From NCBI RefSeq assembly GCF_964340395.1, contig NC_135565.1, forward strand, positions 15,032,209 through 15,062,208: a stretch of DNA of 30,000 bases, read 5' to 3'. The stretch comes from Glandiceps talaboti (taxonomy: Eukaryota; Hemichordata; Enteropneusta; Spengelidae). The notes under the pieces are model-generated. The model was not told where the DNA came from. It did no database searches and saw only the letters and a list, made by a program, of their open reading frames with translations. The translations under genes and the position numbers were made by a program. Of the stretch, positions 1 through 11,058 are shown one piece after another. Positions within the stretch are counted from its first letter, which is position 1. Every line of letters begins with the position of its first letter.

Positions 1-308
1 GCTGACTTGCGATCATGTATGGTATAGTGAATTATGTAATACAGACAATGATTACTGTCTGATTTGAATGGAAACAAGTATGAGTTCTTCCCATAATGTT
101 AAATATCAAAGTTTCGCAGTCATCATGAACTATGTACTGATCTCAGTAGACATTCATATTATCTCACTCTGCGGTTTTTATCTTAAGCACATTTACTAAT
201 ATACTTGTAAATAAAACTAAGCGAATTTATATAGTTCTTGTACATCACCATCAGTTTGTCATTTTGTTTTCTGTAAAATATCATAATATGTACTTTGTAA
301 GTAATATT

Positions 309-3300
309 TTAATTCCTGGGTGTAAACTTAATCCGGGTAGGCTCACTTGGTGTGATCAGTGACGTCAGCACAGGTTCAATTGTTTTGGTATTTTCCAACT
401 TGAAGGTCCGACAAATCTGAGGAAAATAAAGATGAAAATGTATTCTGACAAACGATGAACTATAAGCACATGCATCTCGGGTAATATTCTTTGCTATTAA
501 AATCAAACACAATTGACAAATATTCCTTTGGCACGATCTTATCCCGCTAACAGCAGCACGACCCTAATTGGTCACCGTCTTCTCCCGGGATCACTATAAT
601 AAATTGGATTCTGTAGCGCTATGAATGAACTAAGTGGTAAATTAACAATATCACATCGTAAAGTTACCATAGAACCCTTTGCGGCAAGGCAAACCACGTG
701 TAGGGTCTATAGTTAAACACATCACTTCATTCAGCAGACAGTTCAGTCCTGTACAGGGAGACACTCTTTACAACGTATATTATTTATAAAAACATCAATA
801 CTTACCCTGGCTAGCAGTAAGTGCATCTCCAGCTCTGCCAAGCGACGACCTATCAAAATATTGTCAAAATTTAGTTACACACGCGGTGTACATTTCGATA
901 GTTTTCAGAAGTAGTGAAGAAACATTTGATATCTAAAACTGTACTTGTAAAAACAACAGCGAGTGCCTTTGATAAATTCATGAGATGCTTTTATCGGTTT
1001 GTTTTATATCTATGGAAGTTATATTGGCCGTATCAAGTAACAGCCGTACTCAGTGTTACAAAAATGTTCGACCAACTGTATATCTTAGCATGTCTCAAGC
1101 TGTGCTGAAACTACCTTTTAATGGCATGCATTTCTCAAATTGTTGATAAGACCAATGCTGGCTATTCACTCACAGATAATAAACACACACACACTCACTC
1201 ACTCCCTCACTCATTTAACCCAGACGTTAAATTAGCAACTCCAATATTTGATGTTAAATTAGCAACTCGAACACAATACAACATTGCAACTTTGTTTATA
1301 AGATATCCCACAGTGTCAATATCCTGAAGAATCTACTTAAAAACACCACCGGTGAAATGTACATTAATTAAATATCAGGGAGTGAAAGATTACACTGTGA
1401 TCAATAGAGAAACTTGCTGCTATAGTACCAGGTAGCTGTAGCACAGCTTGAGACAGGCTAAGAGATACAGTTGGTCCATCATTGTTGTATAATATGTACT
1501 GTTCTATCAGTAAACAAAGTTATAGGGTCTCAGCTCATGTAGTGTTTGTACTTTGATAAGTTACACTAATATGTCTTTGTCACACATTCTTGCTTACAAC
1601 AAGCCCAGACTGCTACAAATGAAACCAAGGAAGCAAACACATTATGTTTTGTTTTGTTTTTTGTTTTTGGTTTTTTGGGGGGGTTTTGTTTTGGGTTTGG
1701 TTTTTTTTTTCTTTTTTTTTTTTTGGGGGGGGGTTAAGTTGTATAATTGCCTGATTATAGAATTATAGAATAAAAATGGAACAAACCTAGACACATTCGT
1801 GGACCAAAGCCAAATACCAATGCAGCGAAGGCATGTAGGGAGTCACTATCCTCTCGAAGCGCAAACCACCTTTCTGGTTTAAACGTCATAGGATCCTCAA
1901 AGATACTAGGGTCACGACACATAGTAACCACCTGACAACTGATAACTTCCTGAAATGAAAAAAAAGTGATGCACCATTGTATACCACAGCCTCTTTTTAC
2001 CTTAGCGTCCAATTCATTAAAAATGGCCAGTTAGACATATCGGCAATAAAACGTCCCTATAGTCTGACAGCAGCACGGTCGTTTACATACATTGTCGTGG
2101 ACTCAAATTTAATATTATATTAAATTGTGGATGGCAGCAATCTCCTATAAAAAATTAAACATAGGCACTTCTGCAGTTGATGTCCCTCATATATGAGTCA
2201 TGATGGTGTCACAAGACATGAGTCACCAATGTTGAATCGGTGTAAATGAAACGAGACATCACGTGAAGTGGAGAAAATGTCACAAATGACCATGTCTTGC
2301 ATTCTGTGACAAACATGGACAATGGAAACCAAAGACGTGGAACGTAATAATATAATATTGATGGGTAGATCTGCGTTCCCATCTATTTACTTTAACATCA
2401 ACTTGCAAGGGAGATACACTGTTTGTTATTAACACTTACCCCTGCTGGGATATTGTATCCCCTTATTACAATGTCATGATCTAATCGTCGAGCTACACTC
2501 AGTGCTGCTGGATACAACCTGGATAAAAGACATATCATCAAAATCTCTCCAATTTAAAGACGCTACAACTAGGAGTTCTCAGTAAAAGAAATCATTGCTA
2601 GTCTGATAACAATCAACAGATTGCCAACTACTATAGTTTTCCCTCAGGAGTCATATGTTTGTTATGTTACCATGACAATGACCATTACGTATTAAAATTT
2701 ATGTATGAAAATATAAAATTCAGCTACATTATTTACCAGTATACATCAACTTTTGCATACATCATGAAGTGATGTTTACTAGTAACTTGAGTGCTTCCTT
2801 ATATCTTAGCATGGCTCATATTCAAATCCTGTGCCCCGGCCTTCACCTCTCTGCCCCCATCTCTCTTGCAAATACGTCAGAAAAAAAATGTGTTTCCTAG
2901 GCAACATCTTAGCGAGACACTCTACATCTCTACCCCCTCAAATCGTCGTCCATCACTGTTGTAGATGTCATACGTTTACCTTAGTGTTTCCTTGACAACG
3001 CTTTTCAGGTATGGCATCTGATTTAAATGTGACAGGTTAGGAGTCACACCTGGTGGTACCACGCTTTCGATTTCTTCAAATAGTCTCTGTTGAATCTCTG
3101 GATTGTTTGCCAATTCGTACAGACTCCACAGTGTGGTGTTTGAGGTCTGTGCATGCAATAGTGAAAGCAATGTAAGTATCACATCAAGTTCATATCTATG
3201 AGACGATATGATCATGGCGAAAGACGGCCTTTTGGTATAGAAAACACTGCCTATGCCATCCACTGGGTAATATGCCACACACAAGCATTGCTTTCATCGA

Positions 3301-3914
3301 ACATAAACAAAATTTGTGAAAGGAAAATTTACAGAGTGCGCTGATAATACAGGTATACTTTTAAACACACATGATCAAACACTGTATAACATGGTATTTT
3401 GCTAGTATTGTAACAAGACTGTGTACATCGAATCTGCTATGGAGAAATACTGATGATAACAGTACCTCTCGTGCGGAGCACAAGCTAAACAGCGCCGCTG
3501 GTACTAAACTAGTACAACTGTCTAACCCCAGACCACTATAGAACTATAAGTGGTTTGAGGGTCAACCAAGTAATTTGTAACAACCTTCCAAGTTCTAATT
3601 ATACAAGAATTTAGTGTTACAGTAGTAATATATCATTACAAGAGCTTATTACACAGTCTAGTTTACGCTTGGTTATGTTCATAAGCTACTAGTAAACATA
3701 TAACGAGTGACAGTATGACAGACGTGTTAACGATATTCCAGATTAGGTATAGACTCTGGAGAGGGGTTGACCAATGTGTGATATTCATGGAATGCTTACC
3801 AAAACCTACTCATTTCTTGCCATTACCCTACGAAACACGTCTACCAAATTTCTTTCGAATTAATCAAGCCGTTTTTTAGAAAATGGTGATACAGACACAC
3901 ACAGACAGACAGAC

Positions 3915-3949
<35 letters not shown>

Positions 3950-5552
3950 CACACACACACACACACATACATTTCACCCCTAATACATATCCTTCTTTAC
4001 GGAAGGAAAAAAACAAATAGAACCATAAATCTAAGTGTACCGTGTCCACGGCAGCCGCTAATAACTCTGTTGTATTGGCATATATCTCCTCTGTGTTAAT
4101 TTTTCCTTGTAACACCAAGTACGTAAGAAAGTCAGCCTCATCTTCGGTTACGTCTTCATTTTTCAATCTTTCAGATATCTTCGTCATTTTTTCATCAATT
4201 AACTTCTCGGCTGTATAATAAATGCAGAGCCCAGATACCAATGTTTACGAAACAGAAACAAAACATTCAAATGAAGAAACACAGGATTACTAAAAATATA
4301 CGTGAGAAAATGAAAATACACATAATATCGTGTTGATCCTTCCTTCCTTCCATATTAGGTGTCACCGTCTAGCTGATGAGTTTATATGTAAAACAAAGGC
4401 CTGCATTCTTACCGTGATCAAATATGATGTCCCAAGCCTCATTATGCCTTCTCCAATGTTTAGTGTTGAACATTTTATGATACTTTATTGGAAACATCAT
4501 AAGGTACATGAACTCCTCAAAGATCACGTGTACAGATCTGATGAAAGCTTCAGCCTCTGGGTGAAGTCTGTCGTCAAGGAGATTGAGTCTTTGGTCGAAC
4601 AAGACGCTACCAGCAGCTGTAAACAAAGATGAACAGTATTTAGTAATATTTATTATGCAACTCGTCTTCGACTCGTACTGACAAGGCCACTTATGTGTCG
4701 TGTTTTCTTCGACTAAACGTCGAGACAAATATTTGGGATTGGTATCCGATTACCTGAAATAGTATCATTAAATGGGTTTGTCATTTTGAACACACCTGTA
4801 ACCATGACAACAAGTTTATGTATACGATGAGTGACCACTGTATGGTAACAGTTGCTTCAAATATAACTCTAACAAAACCATCTCACACAGAGAGAGAACT
4901 ACTTAAATGGCGACAAGCTTTTAGTCTGAAATCTTATTTTTTTAACAAAAACTACTTGATATCGCTCCAATATACATATGATGTATTACCATTTTTAAAA
5001 ACTTATTTTGCCTTCGAGAAGTACACAAGAAAATGTACTTTATACCATAATGTGGGGTCTATATGATTGTACATATATATGGACCTTAATAAATATCTTA
5101 CCATCCATTGCATATTTAAACAAATCATTCTCCAGATCTTCGATCACAAAATCATCCCTAGCCTCGGTTTTACGTTTGAGTCTGTCCACCAGATCAGTAA
5201 CGACGCTGTTAACAGTGCCTTCATACCCCGCTACTACTTTGGGTCGTAACATACGTTTACTTAATGCTGAACGATTTCTGTGCCACTCAGCCCCATCACT
5301 ATCATAGTGGTAGCACCCACCGTGTAGGAATAACAATAACAGTCATGATATGAGCTGAGAAGTATTTTAAAGCTAGAAACGGATGTGACACATAACTTTG
5401 TGACGTATTTTCCAGACAACAGAAGATTTTAATAACGGAGTGTGAAGAGAAGTGAGGTAAGTTACGAGCCCCTTCCAGTTGCCTGTCTATCTACCAATCA
5501 GTCAGTCAGTCATTCATTCATTCATTCATTCATTCATTCATTCATTCATTCA

Positions 5553-5592
<40 letters not shown>

Positions 5593-5645
5593 ATCAGCCA
5601 GCCAGCCAGCCAGTCAGTCAGTCAGCCAGTCAGTCAGTCAGTCAG

Positions 5646-5693
<48 letters not shown>

Positions 5694-5696
5694 AGA

Positions 5697-5738
<42 letters not shown>

Positions 5739-6473
5739 GTCACTGTGTCTATATATATAATTAATTATATGCAATATACATGTATATGTGTATAGAGCGA
5801 TAGGCGTACAAAGTCGACAGGGTCAACCAGTATAATATAATTCAAAGGTTAAGGTCATAATAATATTATCACTGACAGATATAGTATAGAGGTCGATGTT
5901 CGTTTCAGCGCTTGCCCAAACGTTTTTCGTCAGTATACCACGTCTCCATACAACCTGGGGTGTAGTCTACAGATATGAAAATAAACCAAGACATTTTTCT
6001 TCTAATAAATAACTATGTAACGTCACCAGCACAAATGCATGAACTTACATCAATAACACTCCTTTCGATCGACCACGATGTTCCCTGTAGGCTACCCACG
6101 GTATAAATTCCAAACGTCGTGGATATTTCCCTTCGTGACGGAGAACCTGAGCCACATCCTTTGGGTCGTACAGTCCAACAGTTAGGAACGCTCCAAACCC
6201 AGATTTTGTTATTGGCCCGTACTGATCCCGGAGTTCCTCCAGCATCTTCCAGGGCTTTCGCATTCCGCCCTTCAGCACGGCTTGGTACACTCCAAGCACA
6301 AATCCAGGTATACCACCGGGCGGACCTGGTATTGCATCGTACGGTTTAACTTCTTCAATGGTTCTCTCTTGGCTCGGTGTGTCATTGACATTCTGTTTTG
6401 TACTCGCTAGACATCGATAGCCTGGTCGGTGAAGGAAAAGACTGGATCGGCGTAATATGTTAATGGTTGACAT
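309..6473 (-). CDS. Mitochondrial-clan cytochrome P450, copy A (9 exons, 518 aa)
   Basis: Predicted mitochondrial mono-oxygenase fed electrons by adrenodoxin; sterol, vitamin D-like or xenobiotic substrates are typical of the clan, but the substrate is unknown. Exons read 6473-6049, 5298-5102, 4616-4413, 4210-4041, 3146-2980, 2518-2440, 1949-1787, 849-806 and 416-309. All junctions are GT-AG and the frame stays open for 1557 nt including TAA. Seen: a basic Arg/Ser/Leu-rich N-terminus (about residues 1-25) fitting a mitochondrial presequence; DAIPGPPGG (46-54); C-helix WHRNR (147-151); I-helix AAAVDTTSN (327-335); ExxR ETLR (385-388); PERW (439-442); haem loop FGFGPRMCLG (460-469, Cys467), followed by RRLAELE as in adrenodoxin-dependent P450s. 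Length matches the family. By recalled motifs it looks closest to CYP24/CYP27-type enzymes; subfamily is unassigned. I chose the Met at 6473 because it is shared with copy B, has A at -3 and begins the presequence; in-frame upstream Mets are not conserved. The gene looks intact. Confidence 0.93.
1041..1500. repeat. Inverted repeat pair in intron 7 of P450 A
   Basis: The stretch 1071-1106 (ACCAACTGTATATCTTAGCA onward) is repeated inverted at 1441-1476. Copy B has the left arm (about 12250-12285) but lacks the right arm and about 215 bp of the interval (roughly 1310-1520 of A). Confidence 0.6.
1637..1735 (+). repeat. T/G-rich low-complexity tract
   Basis: Runs of T with GTTTT and poly-G patches in intron 7 of P450 A. 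Copy B has only a short T run at the same place (12604-12611), so about 85 bases are A-specific. Confidence 0.9.
3781..4010 (-). mobile_element. Inverted fragment of the same composite repeat in P450 A intron 4
   Basis: On the minus strand it reads hairpin (CTTCCGTAAAGAAGG), CA/CTGT microsatellite, ACCATTTTCTAAAAAACGG, then GGCAAGAA and AGGTTTTGGTAA, the same order as at 6765 onward. The tandem units are missing. Confidence 0.55.
3894..3968 (+). repeat. (ACAG)n/(CA)n microsatellite
   Basis: Tetranucleotide tract passing into a CA dinucleotide tract inside the intron-4 composite repeat of copy A. Copy B has only (CA)n at 14824-14868. Confidence 0.95.
5498..5742 (+). repeat. Compound microsatellite in P450 A intron 1
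   Basis: Successive blocks of CAGT, CATT, CAGT, CAGC/CAGT, CA and GTCT repeats. Open frames rich in Ser, Val and Gln here are artefacts of the repeats. Confidence 0.97.
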
Positions 6474-6764
6474 TTTGGGCTGTTGAACAATCACAGATAC
6501 ACGCACGTTTAATAATGATGTTGTCTGCTGTTGAAACCACAGGGAGCGTACTGTTGCCAATATGTTGCAACAGTTGTTTCCTGAGGAAAACATCACACGA
6601 ATCCTGCTACTACAAATGTATCAAATATTTACCCTCTATGCAAGAGTGTTCTTTCCACAGAGGTAGGGGAAATGTTGTATGCTTAAGTACTTTGTAATGT
6701 AACAGTTTTATTTTTCATTTTTTATCACATATATTGATATTTGATGTCATTTTATCCATTTTCT

Positions 6765-7740
6765 TCCTTTTTATCTTCCGTAAGGAAGGGTATATAATGT
6801 CTGTGTGTTTGTCTGTCTGTCTGTCTGTCTGTCTCTATCATCATTTTCTCAAAATGAACGGCTCAATTCAAATGAAATTTGGTGCACATGTTCTGCAGGT
6901 TAATGGCAAGAACTGGTTATATTAGGTTTTGGTAAACATTACTTGAATATTAATAGGCTATTTACATAATTACTGGTTTTCATTAATTAGGCTATATCTT
7001 AAGAATGCACTCTTCAAGTTCAATATAATTTGATACATACATTGATGATAACAAAGTGCATGTGTCATATAAATTATACCTTGTAGTTTTTGATGATTCA
7101 TTTGCATAACTAATGGTTTTCAGTCATTAGGCTATAACTTATGAATGCGCACTTCCAATTCAGTATAATTTGGCACTCGCGTCAAACATTAAAAAGGGCA
7201 CATGTCCTGAGAAGGTTGTTAATATATTTTTTAGTTTTAATTATTCATTTGCACAATTAATTATCTAGTGTAATTAGGCTATACATAACGAGTGTAAACT
7301 TCAAATGCCATATAATTTGGTATGTACATTAATGATACCAGGGCGCACATGTGATTTGGTATGTACATTAATGATACCAGGGCGCACATGTGATTTGGTA
7401 TGTACATTAATGATACCAGGGCGCACATGTCTCATAAGGCTTACTGATGTAACACTTAGATTTAAGGTGTCATTTGCATAATTAATGAATCTCAGTAATT
7501 AGGCTATTTCTTAAAAATGTCCTCTTCAAATTTGATATAATTTGATATATATATTGATGGTAACAAAGTTCATGCACCACATAAAGTTTGATAATGTAGT
7601 TTTTAGTTTTAATGACTCATTTGCATAATTAAAGATTTTCAATAATTAGGCTATATCTTCAAAATGCTTACATAAAATTCAATAGAATTTGGTTCATACT
7701 TCAAACATATCTAATCGCATATTTTCTGTTGCATTCCAAA
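6765..7740 (+). mobile_element. Composite interspersed repeat: hairpin, (GTCT)n, then tandem units of about 150 bp
   Basis: It starts with the small hairpin CTTCC-GTAA-GGAAG (about 6777-6790), followed by a GTCT microsatellite, a segment around GGCAAGAACTGG, then about five degenerate units each carrying a TTTGCATAATTAAT-like box followed by TAATTAGGCTATA (near 6965, 7095, 7250, 7470 and 7620). An inverted relative lies in intron 4 of both P450 copies. Hairpin, microsatellite and tandem core resemble the layout of Helitron-derived or pearl-type non-autonomous elements of marine invertebrates; the class is not proven. Confidence 0.55.
7315..7430 (+). repeat. 39-bp tandem triplication
   Basis: Three virtually identical units start at 7315, 7354 and 7393, each ATTTGGTATGTACATTAATG followed by ATACCAGGGCGCACATGTG. 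Copy B has a single unit at about 18223-18262, so the expansion belongs to copy A or was lost from B. Confidence 0.95.
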
Positions 7741-7965
7741 AATCATTTTGTGTAAGAACGGAAATCTTTGCTCTTACGGCCCTGGAGCCATTCAGTTTAA
7801 ACCTAGTTTGAGTTTTGTAAAGAGCTCTGATGAGATGCAGTGTAGTGCACCTTTTATAGAAATTAAATTATTATTTATGATTATTCAAGTCGAAACGTTG
7901 TTAACAGGGAACCTTGCACACGCCTGTAAGATTCACATACCTAGGACAGGGTCATGTACATAGAT

Positions 7966-8978
7966 CTTCCCAGATAAGATGACAGACACTAATGTGAGAA
8001 CCTGGCACCGAATACCTGGCCTTTAAAATTCTCAGGAAACCTTGCACACCCCTGTAAGATTCACATACCTAGGACAGAGCTGTGTACATATAGATTTTAC
8101 ATGTACCAGCTCAGTGGAGCCAAGGGGGATGTACCAACTATGTGTACAATATCCCTGCAATAGCTTTGGCCAACACACTATGTGTAAACATACCTAGATT
8201 TAACAGATGTGTAACGGGTATGCCAACATCAATGTAACATGGATGTTAAAAGTAACAATGCAGCATAGGTTTTATAACATCCACGTACACAAGCTTTTTC
8301 CCACATCTGTCAAATCTAGGTATAGTGTGTTGACCAGAGCTGTTGCAGGGATACTTTACACATAGCTGGTACAGCCCCCATGTACGTGGCTCCACTGATG
8401 AGTTGGTACAGCTATGTGCACAGCCCTGTCCTAGGTATGTGAATCATGGTTACAGGGGTAGCAAGGTCCCCTGTTTGTATAATATTAGAACTTTCTGTAA
8501 GTTAGTGTCCAAAAGTTCGTTGAACTCTAGGTGAATATCTAGTTCATCAAAGAAATGGGCCGTGACCTTAACGAAAACAAAACCTTAACATGTCATGGTT
8601 TATGGGTCACATAAACCACAATTGTCTAGTCTGGCATACCGTCTGAACCTATCACTGACAGTACATGCAAAATTAATTTAGTTCCCATACAGCATCGTTA
8701 CAATTAGAAACTATATCATGTTGGCACCCAGACTGATGCAAAATATGAAATGCCTTAGAATGAGCACTGTGGTTGCCAGGCTATCACTACCATGGCATTA
8801 AAGCCCCTGTTTAGATTAGGGTTAACATAAAGACAATTGTCTGGTATAGTACTAATAGAAGAATTCAGTCCAGAAATGAACGAATGAATGTAATCCTCAT
8901 AAAATGGCTTCCCAGATAAGATGACAGACACTAATGTGAGAACCTGGCACCGAATCCCTGGCCTTTAAAATTCTAAGG
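7966..8978. repeat. 71-bp direct repeats flanking a segment absent from copy B
   Basis: The repeats lie at 7966-8036 and 8908-8978, each starting CTTCCCAGATAAGATGACAG and nearly identical. Copy B has one such unit (18790 to about 18859) and nothing in between. Confidence 0.9.
8037..8470. mobile_element. Foldback (long inverted repeat) element
   Basis: Arms of about 170 bp, 8037-8211 and 8302-8470, pair imperfectly around a spacer of about 90 bp. The outer ends read AAACCTTGCACACCCCTGTA and, inverted, GGACCTTGCTACCCCTGTA. Part of the arm end is also present at 7911-7965 and, in copy B, at about 18735-18790. No coding capacity and no clear transposon class. Confidence 0.65.
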
Positions 8979-9468
8979 TAATTGTTATCATCGTGAGATA
9001 ATGAGTTCTATACTACCTATGCATACATTTCATAGGATTGACAATCTAGATGTTATTCATCACGACAGCTGACTTATAACCGTGCTATAGCTACACCTAC
9101 AGTGCATACATGTATAAAGTACGCCATTCATACTGAAATATGTCAACCATTAGGTTGGACCATGTTTATGTATGTAGAATAGTGCTTTGTTACATGTAGG
9201 TCAAATCGCATGCGTCACCCGGCAATGTCACACTCGTCATATGTCGACACTTAAATGCTACAAACAATGACGTACAGATTGAACAGACATATATACATAC
9301 CTCAGTGATGTAGTCTCACTTTTATACGTGTTCGATATATCGGAAAATTAAGAATCAATCGTCCACCGTGAAGCTCTCTCACCGAAGGCCTCAGTGCGTA
9401 CTGGGTAAAACTACGTGACGAATACTGAAGTGTTGATATTGATCAATGGTGAGCTTCCTAACTGAATG

Positions 9469-9588
9469 GGGGGGGGGGGGGGATTTCTAGAATTTTCTCA
9501 AAACTCCTCAAAAAAACCTACACATATGACCAAAGCCATGTTAATCCTCCTCAGTTAAAGACAACTTTAACAAAATAACCCCCCCCCG
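9469..9588. repeat. Poly-G and poly-C runs about 100 bp apart
   Basis: A G run of about 13 (9469-9481) and a C run of 8 (9580-9587). The same arrangement is kept in copy B at 19347-19359 and 19441-19455. The runs are complementary and could pair or form quadruplex/i-motif structures. Confidence 0.8.
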
Positions 9589-9749
9589 GCCCCATGCAGA
9601 TATATGTCTTAATATATCACGTGACTCACAATAAGTGTAAATTGTACATGTTCTTATTAAATTGCTTGCAGTTATCATATCAGTATTTCAATGAATGTGA
9701 TACGGAATATCGTTATTAAAACACATAATTACCTCAGTGGACTGGTATG

Positions 9750-10761
9750 GAATACCCTTTCACTATGTTAAATATTATACTATTATTAAGGGATCAATTT
9801 CCATGGAGATAAAAGTTCTCAAAACCAATCTCCAAACTTAACATATTTCAGATTTTTGGATCAATGGGTCTCTTTTATTTTATCTAAAATGAAGGTGACG
9901 TCATTGCCCTGCTAATGAATATCTTGTTGATTTGCAGTCTCGTATGTATGTATGTATGTATGTATGTATGCCTGCCTGGGCCCCCTAAATGAATTCTACA
10001 ATTCGTGTATGGGTACGGTAGAGGGATCATTGATGATAGTGACGAATTAGAAAACTTTCACATAAAACTGTCACGCGAACACAAATCATCGCTAATATTT
10101 TTGTAATCCATTCTGCCGAATCGGAAAATACCCCCAGTCAAAAACTTAGTAAAATAGATAAAAACTTGTAAAGTACACTAGTTGGACATATTTCCGCGGG
10201 AAAAGCATTCGCGTAATCTGGATGCCAACGTGATTGGCTCTCGACCTAGCACTAACTAGACTAGCCTTTACGCGCATTAAGCTAAAATAAATCCAGCGCC
10301 AATTAATAATCATACGACTACAAAACTTTACACATAGGCATATATATGAATTTATTGCCTGGTTAATATAAACAGTTTGATGCAACACGTCACTGTAAAT
10401 ACAGGTACAATGAAGGCGACCTCGACCTGTATCGGATGAGAAGGTCATAGTTCAACTCACCGACGTGGCTGGCACTTGTGTAAAAACTGATAAATTAAAG
10501 TTGCAATCACACACTGCTTCCTTTTTGTAAGCTTACACTTTTAAAAATACACACACGTTCGCTGAACAATTAACAACCTTAACATAAACTGGATATATAT
10601 ATATATTTATATATATAATTATGAACTTTCAATATAAATTTGATATTGCAACAAGTTTTGCAAAAACTATACAAGAAATCTACAGAAAAATAGGACATTT
10701 ATTTTCAAGTGAAAGAAACCATACATGTATTGTAAACTAGTAATGTTTTGATGATTTGTTG
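9750..10761. other. Spacer between the two duplicated copies
   Basis: About 1 kb with no partner elsewhere in the window. It holds a (GTAT)n tract at 9942-9970 and an AT-rich stretch around 10590-10620. A minus-strand open frame at 10146-10448 shows no family signature and is not called. Part of the right end may be duplicated sequence whose partner lies left of the window. Confidence 0.6.
9942..9970 (+). repeat. (GTAT)n microsatellite
   Basis: About seven GTAT units in the spacer between the duplicated copies. Confidence 0.95.
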
Positions 10762-11058
10762 TTGACTTGCGATCATGTATGGTATAGTGAATTATGTAAT
10801 ACAGACAGTGATTACTGTCTGATTTCAATGGAAACAAGTATGAGTTCTTCCCATAATGTTATTCGCAGTCATCATGAACAATGTACTGATCTCAGTAGAC
10901 ATTCATATTATCTCACTCTGCGGTTTTTATCTTAAGCACATTTACTAATGTACTTGTAAATAAAACTAAGCGAATTTATATAGTTCTTGTACATCACCAT
11001 CAGTTTGTCATTTTGTTTTCTGTAAAATATCATAACATGTACTTTGTAAGTAAATATT

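Larger units (their letters stand above)
1..9750. repeat. Segmental tandem duplication, copy A
   Basis: Position 1 aligns with about 10762, and similarity continues through the whole P450 gene and its upstream region to about 9750 (aligned with about 19620). Exons are nearly identical; introns and upstream sequence are mostly colinear but broken by indels. The left end lies outside the window, so the true unit is longer than seen. Confidence 0.92.
6474..9750. other. Upstream region of P450 copy A
   Basis: No gene recognised. It contains the putative 5' leader (about 6474-6700), a composite interspersed repeat (6765-7740), a segment of about 0.94 kb flanked by 71-bp direct repeats with a foldback structure (7966-8978), and a G-run/C-run pair (9469-9588). 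No TATA box or other promoter element could be assigned. Confidence 0.6.

Noticed and set aside
1-308. Poly(A) signal downstream of P450 A
   Set aside because: No clear AATAAA on the minus strand in this stretch; the only ATTAAA overlaps the stop codon, so no terminator was called.
4330-4632. Plus-strand 100-codon open frame
   Set aside because: It lies antisense to P450 A exon 3 (4413-4616) and repeats at 15226-15516 antisense to copy B; the minus strand carries the P450 motifs.
5498-5742. Possible CRISPR-like regular repeats
   Set aside because: Simple tetra- and dinucleotide tracts without spacers, in an animal intron.
6474-6596. Longer N-terminus for P450 A starting at an upstream in-frame Met (6596)
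   Set aside because: The upstream Mets are not shared with copy B, and the Met at 6473/17340 starts a normal mitochondrial presequence giving 518 residues.
10146-10448. 100-codon minus-strand open frame in the spacer
   Set aside because: No recognisable family, no conserved partner, composition like surrounding non-coding DNA.
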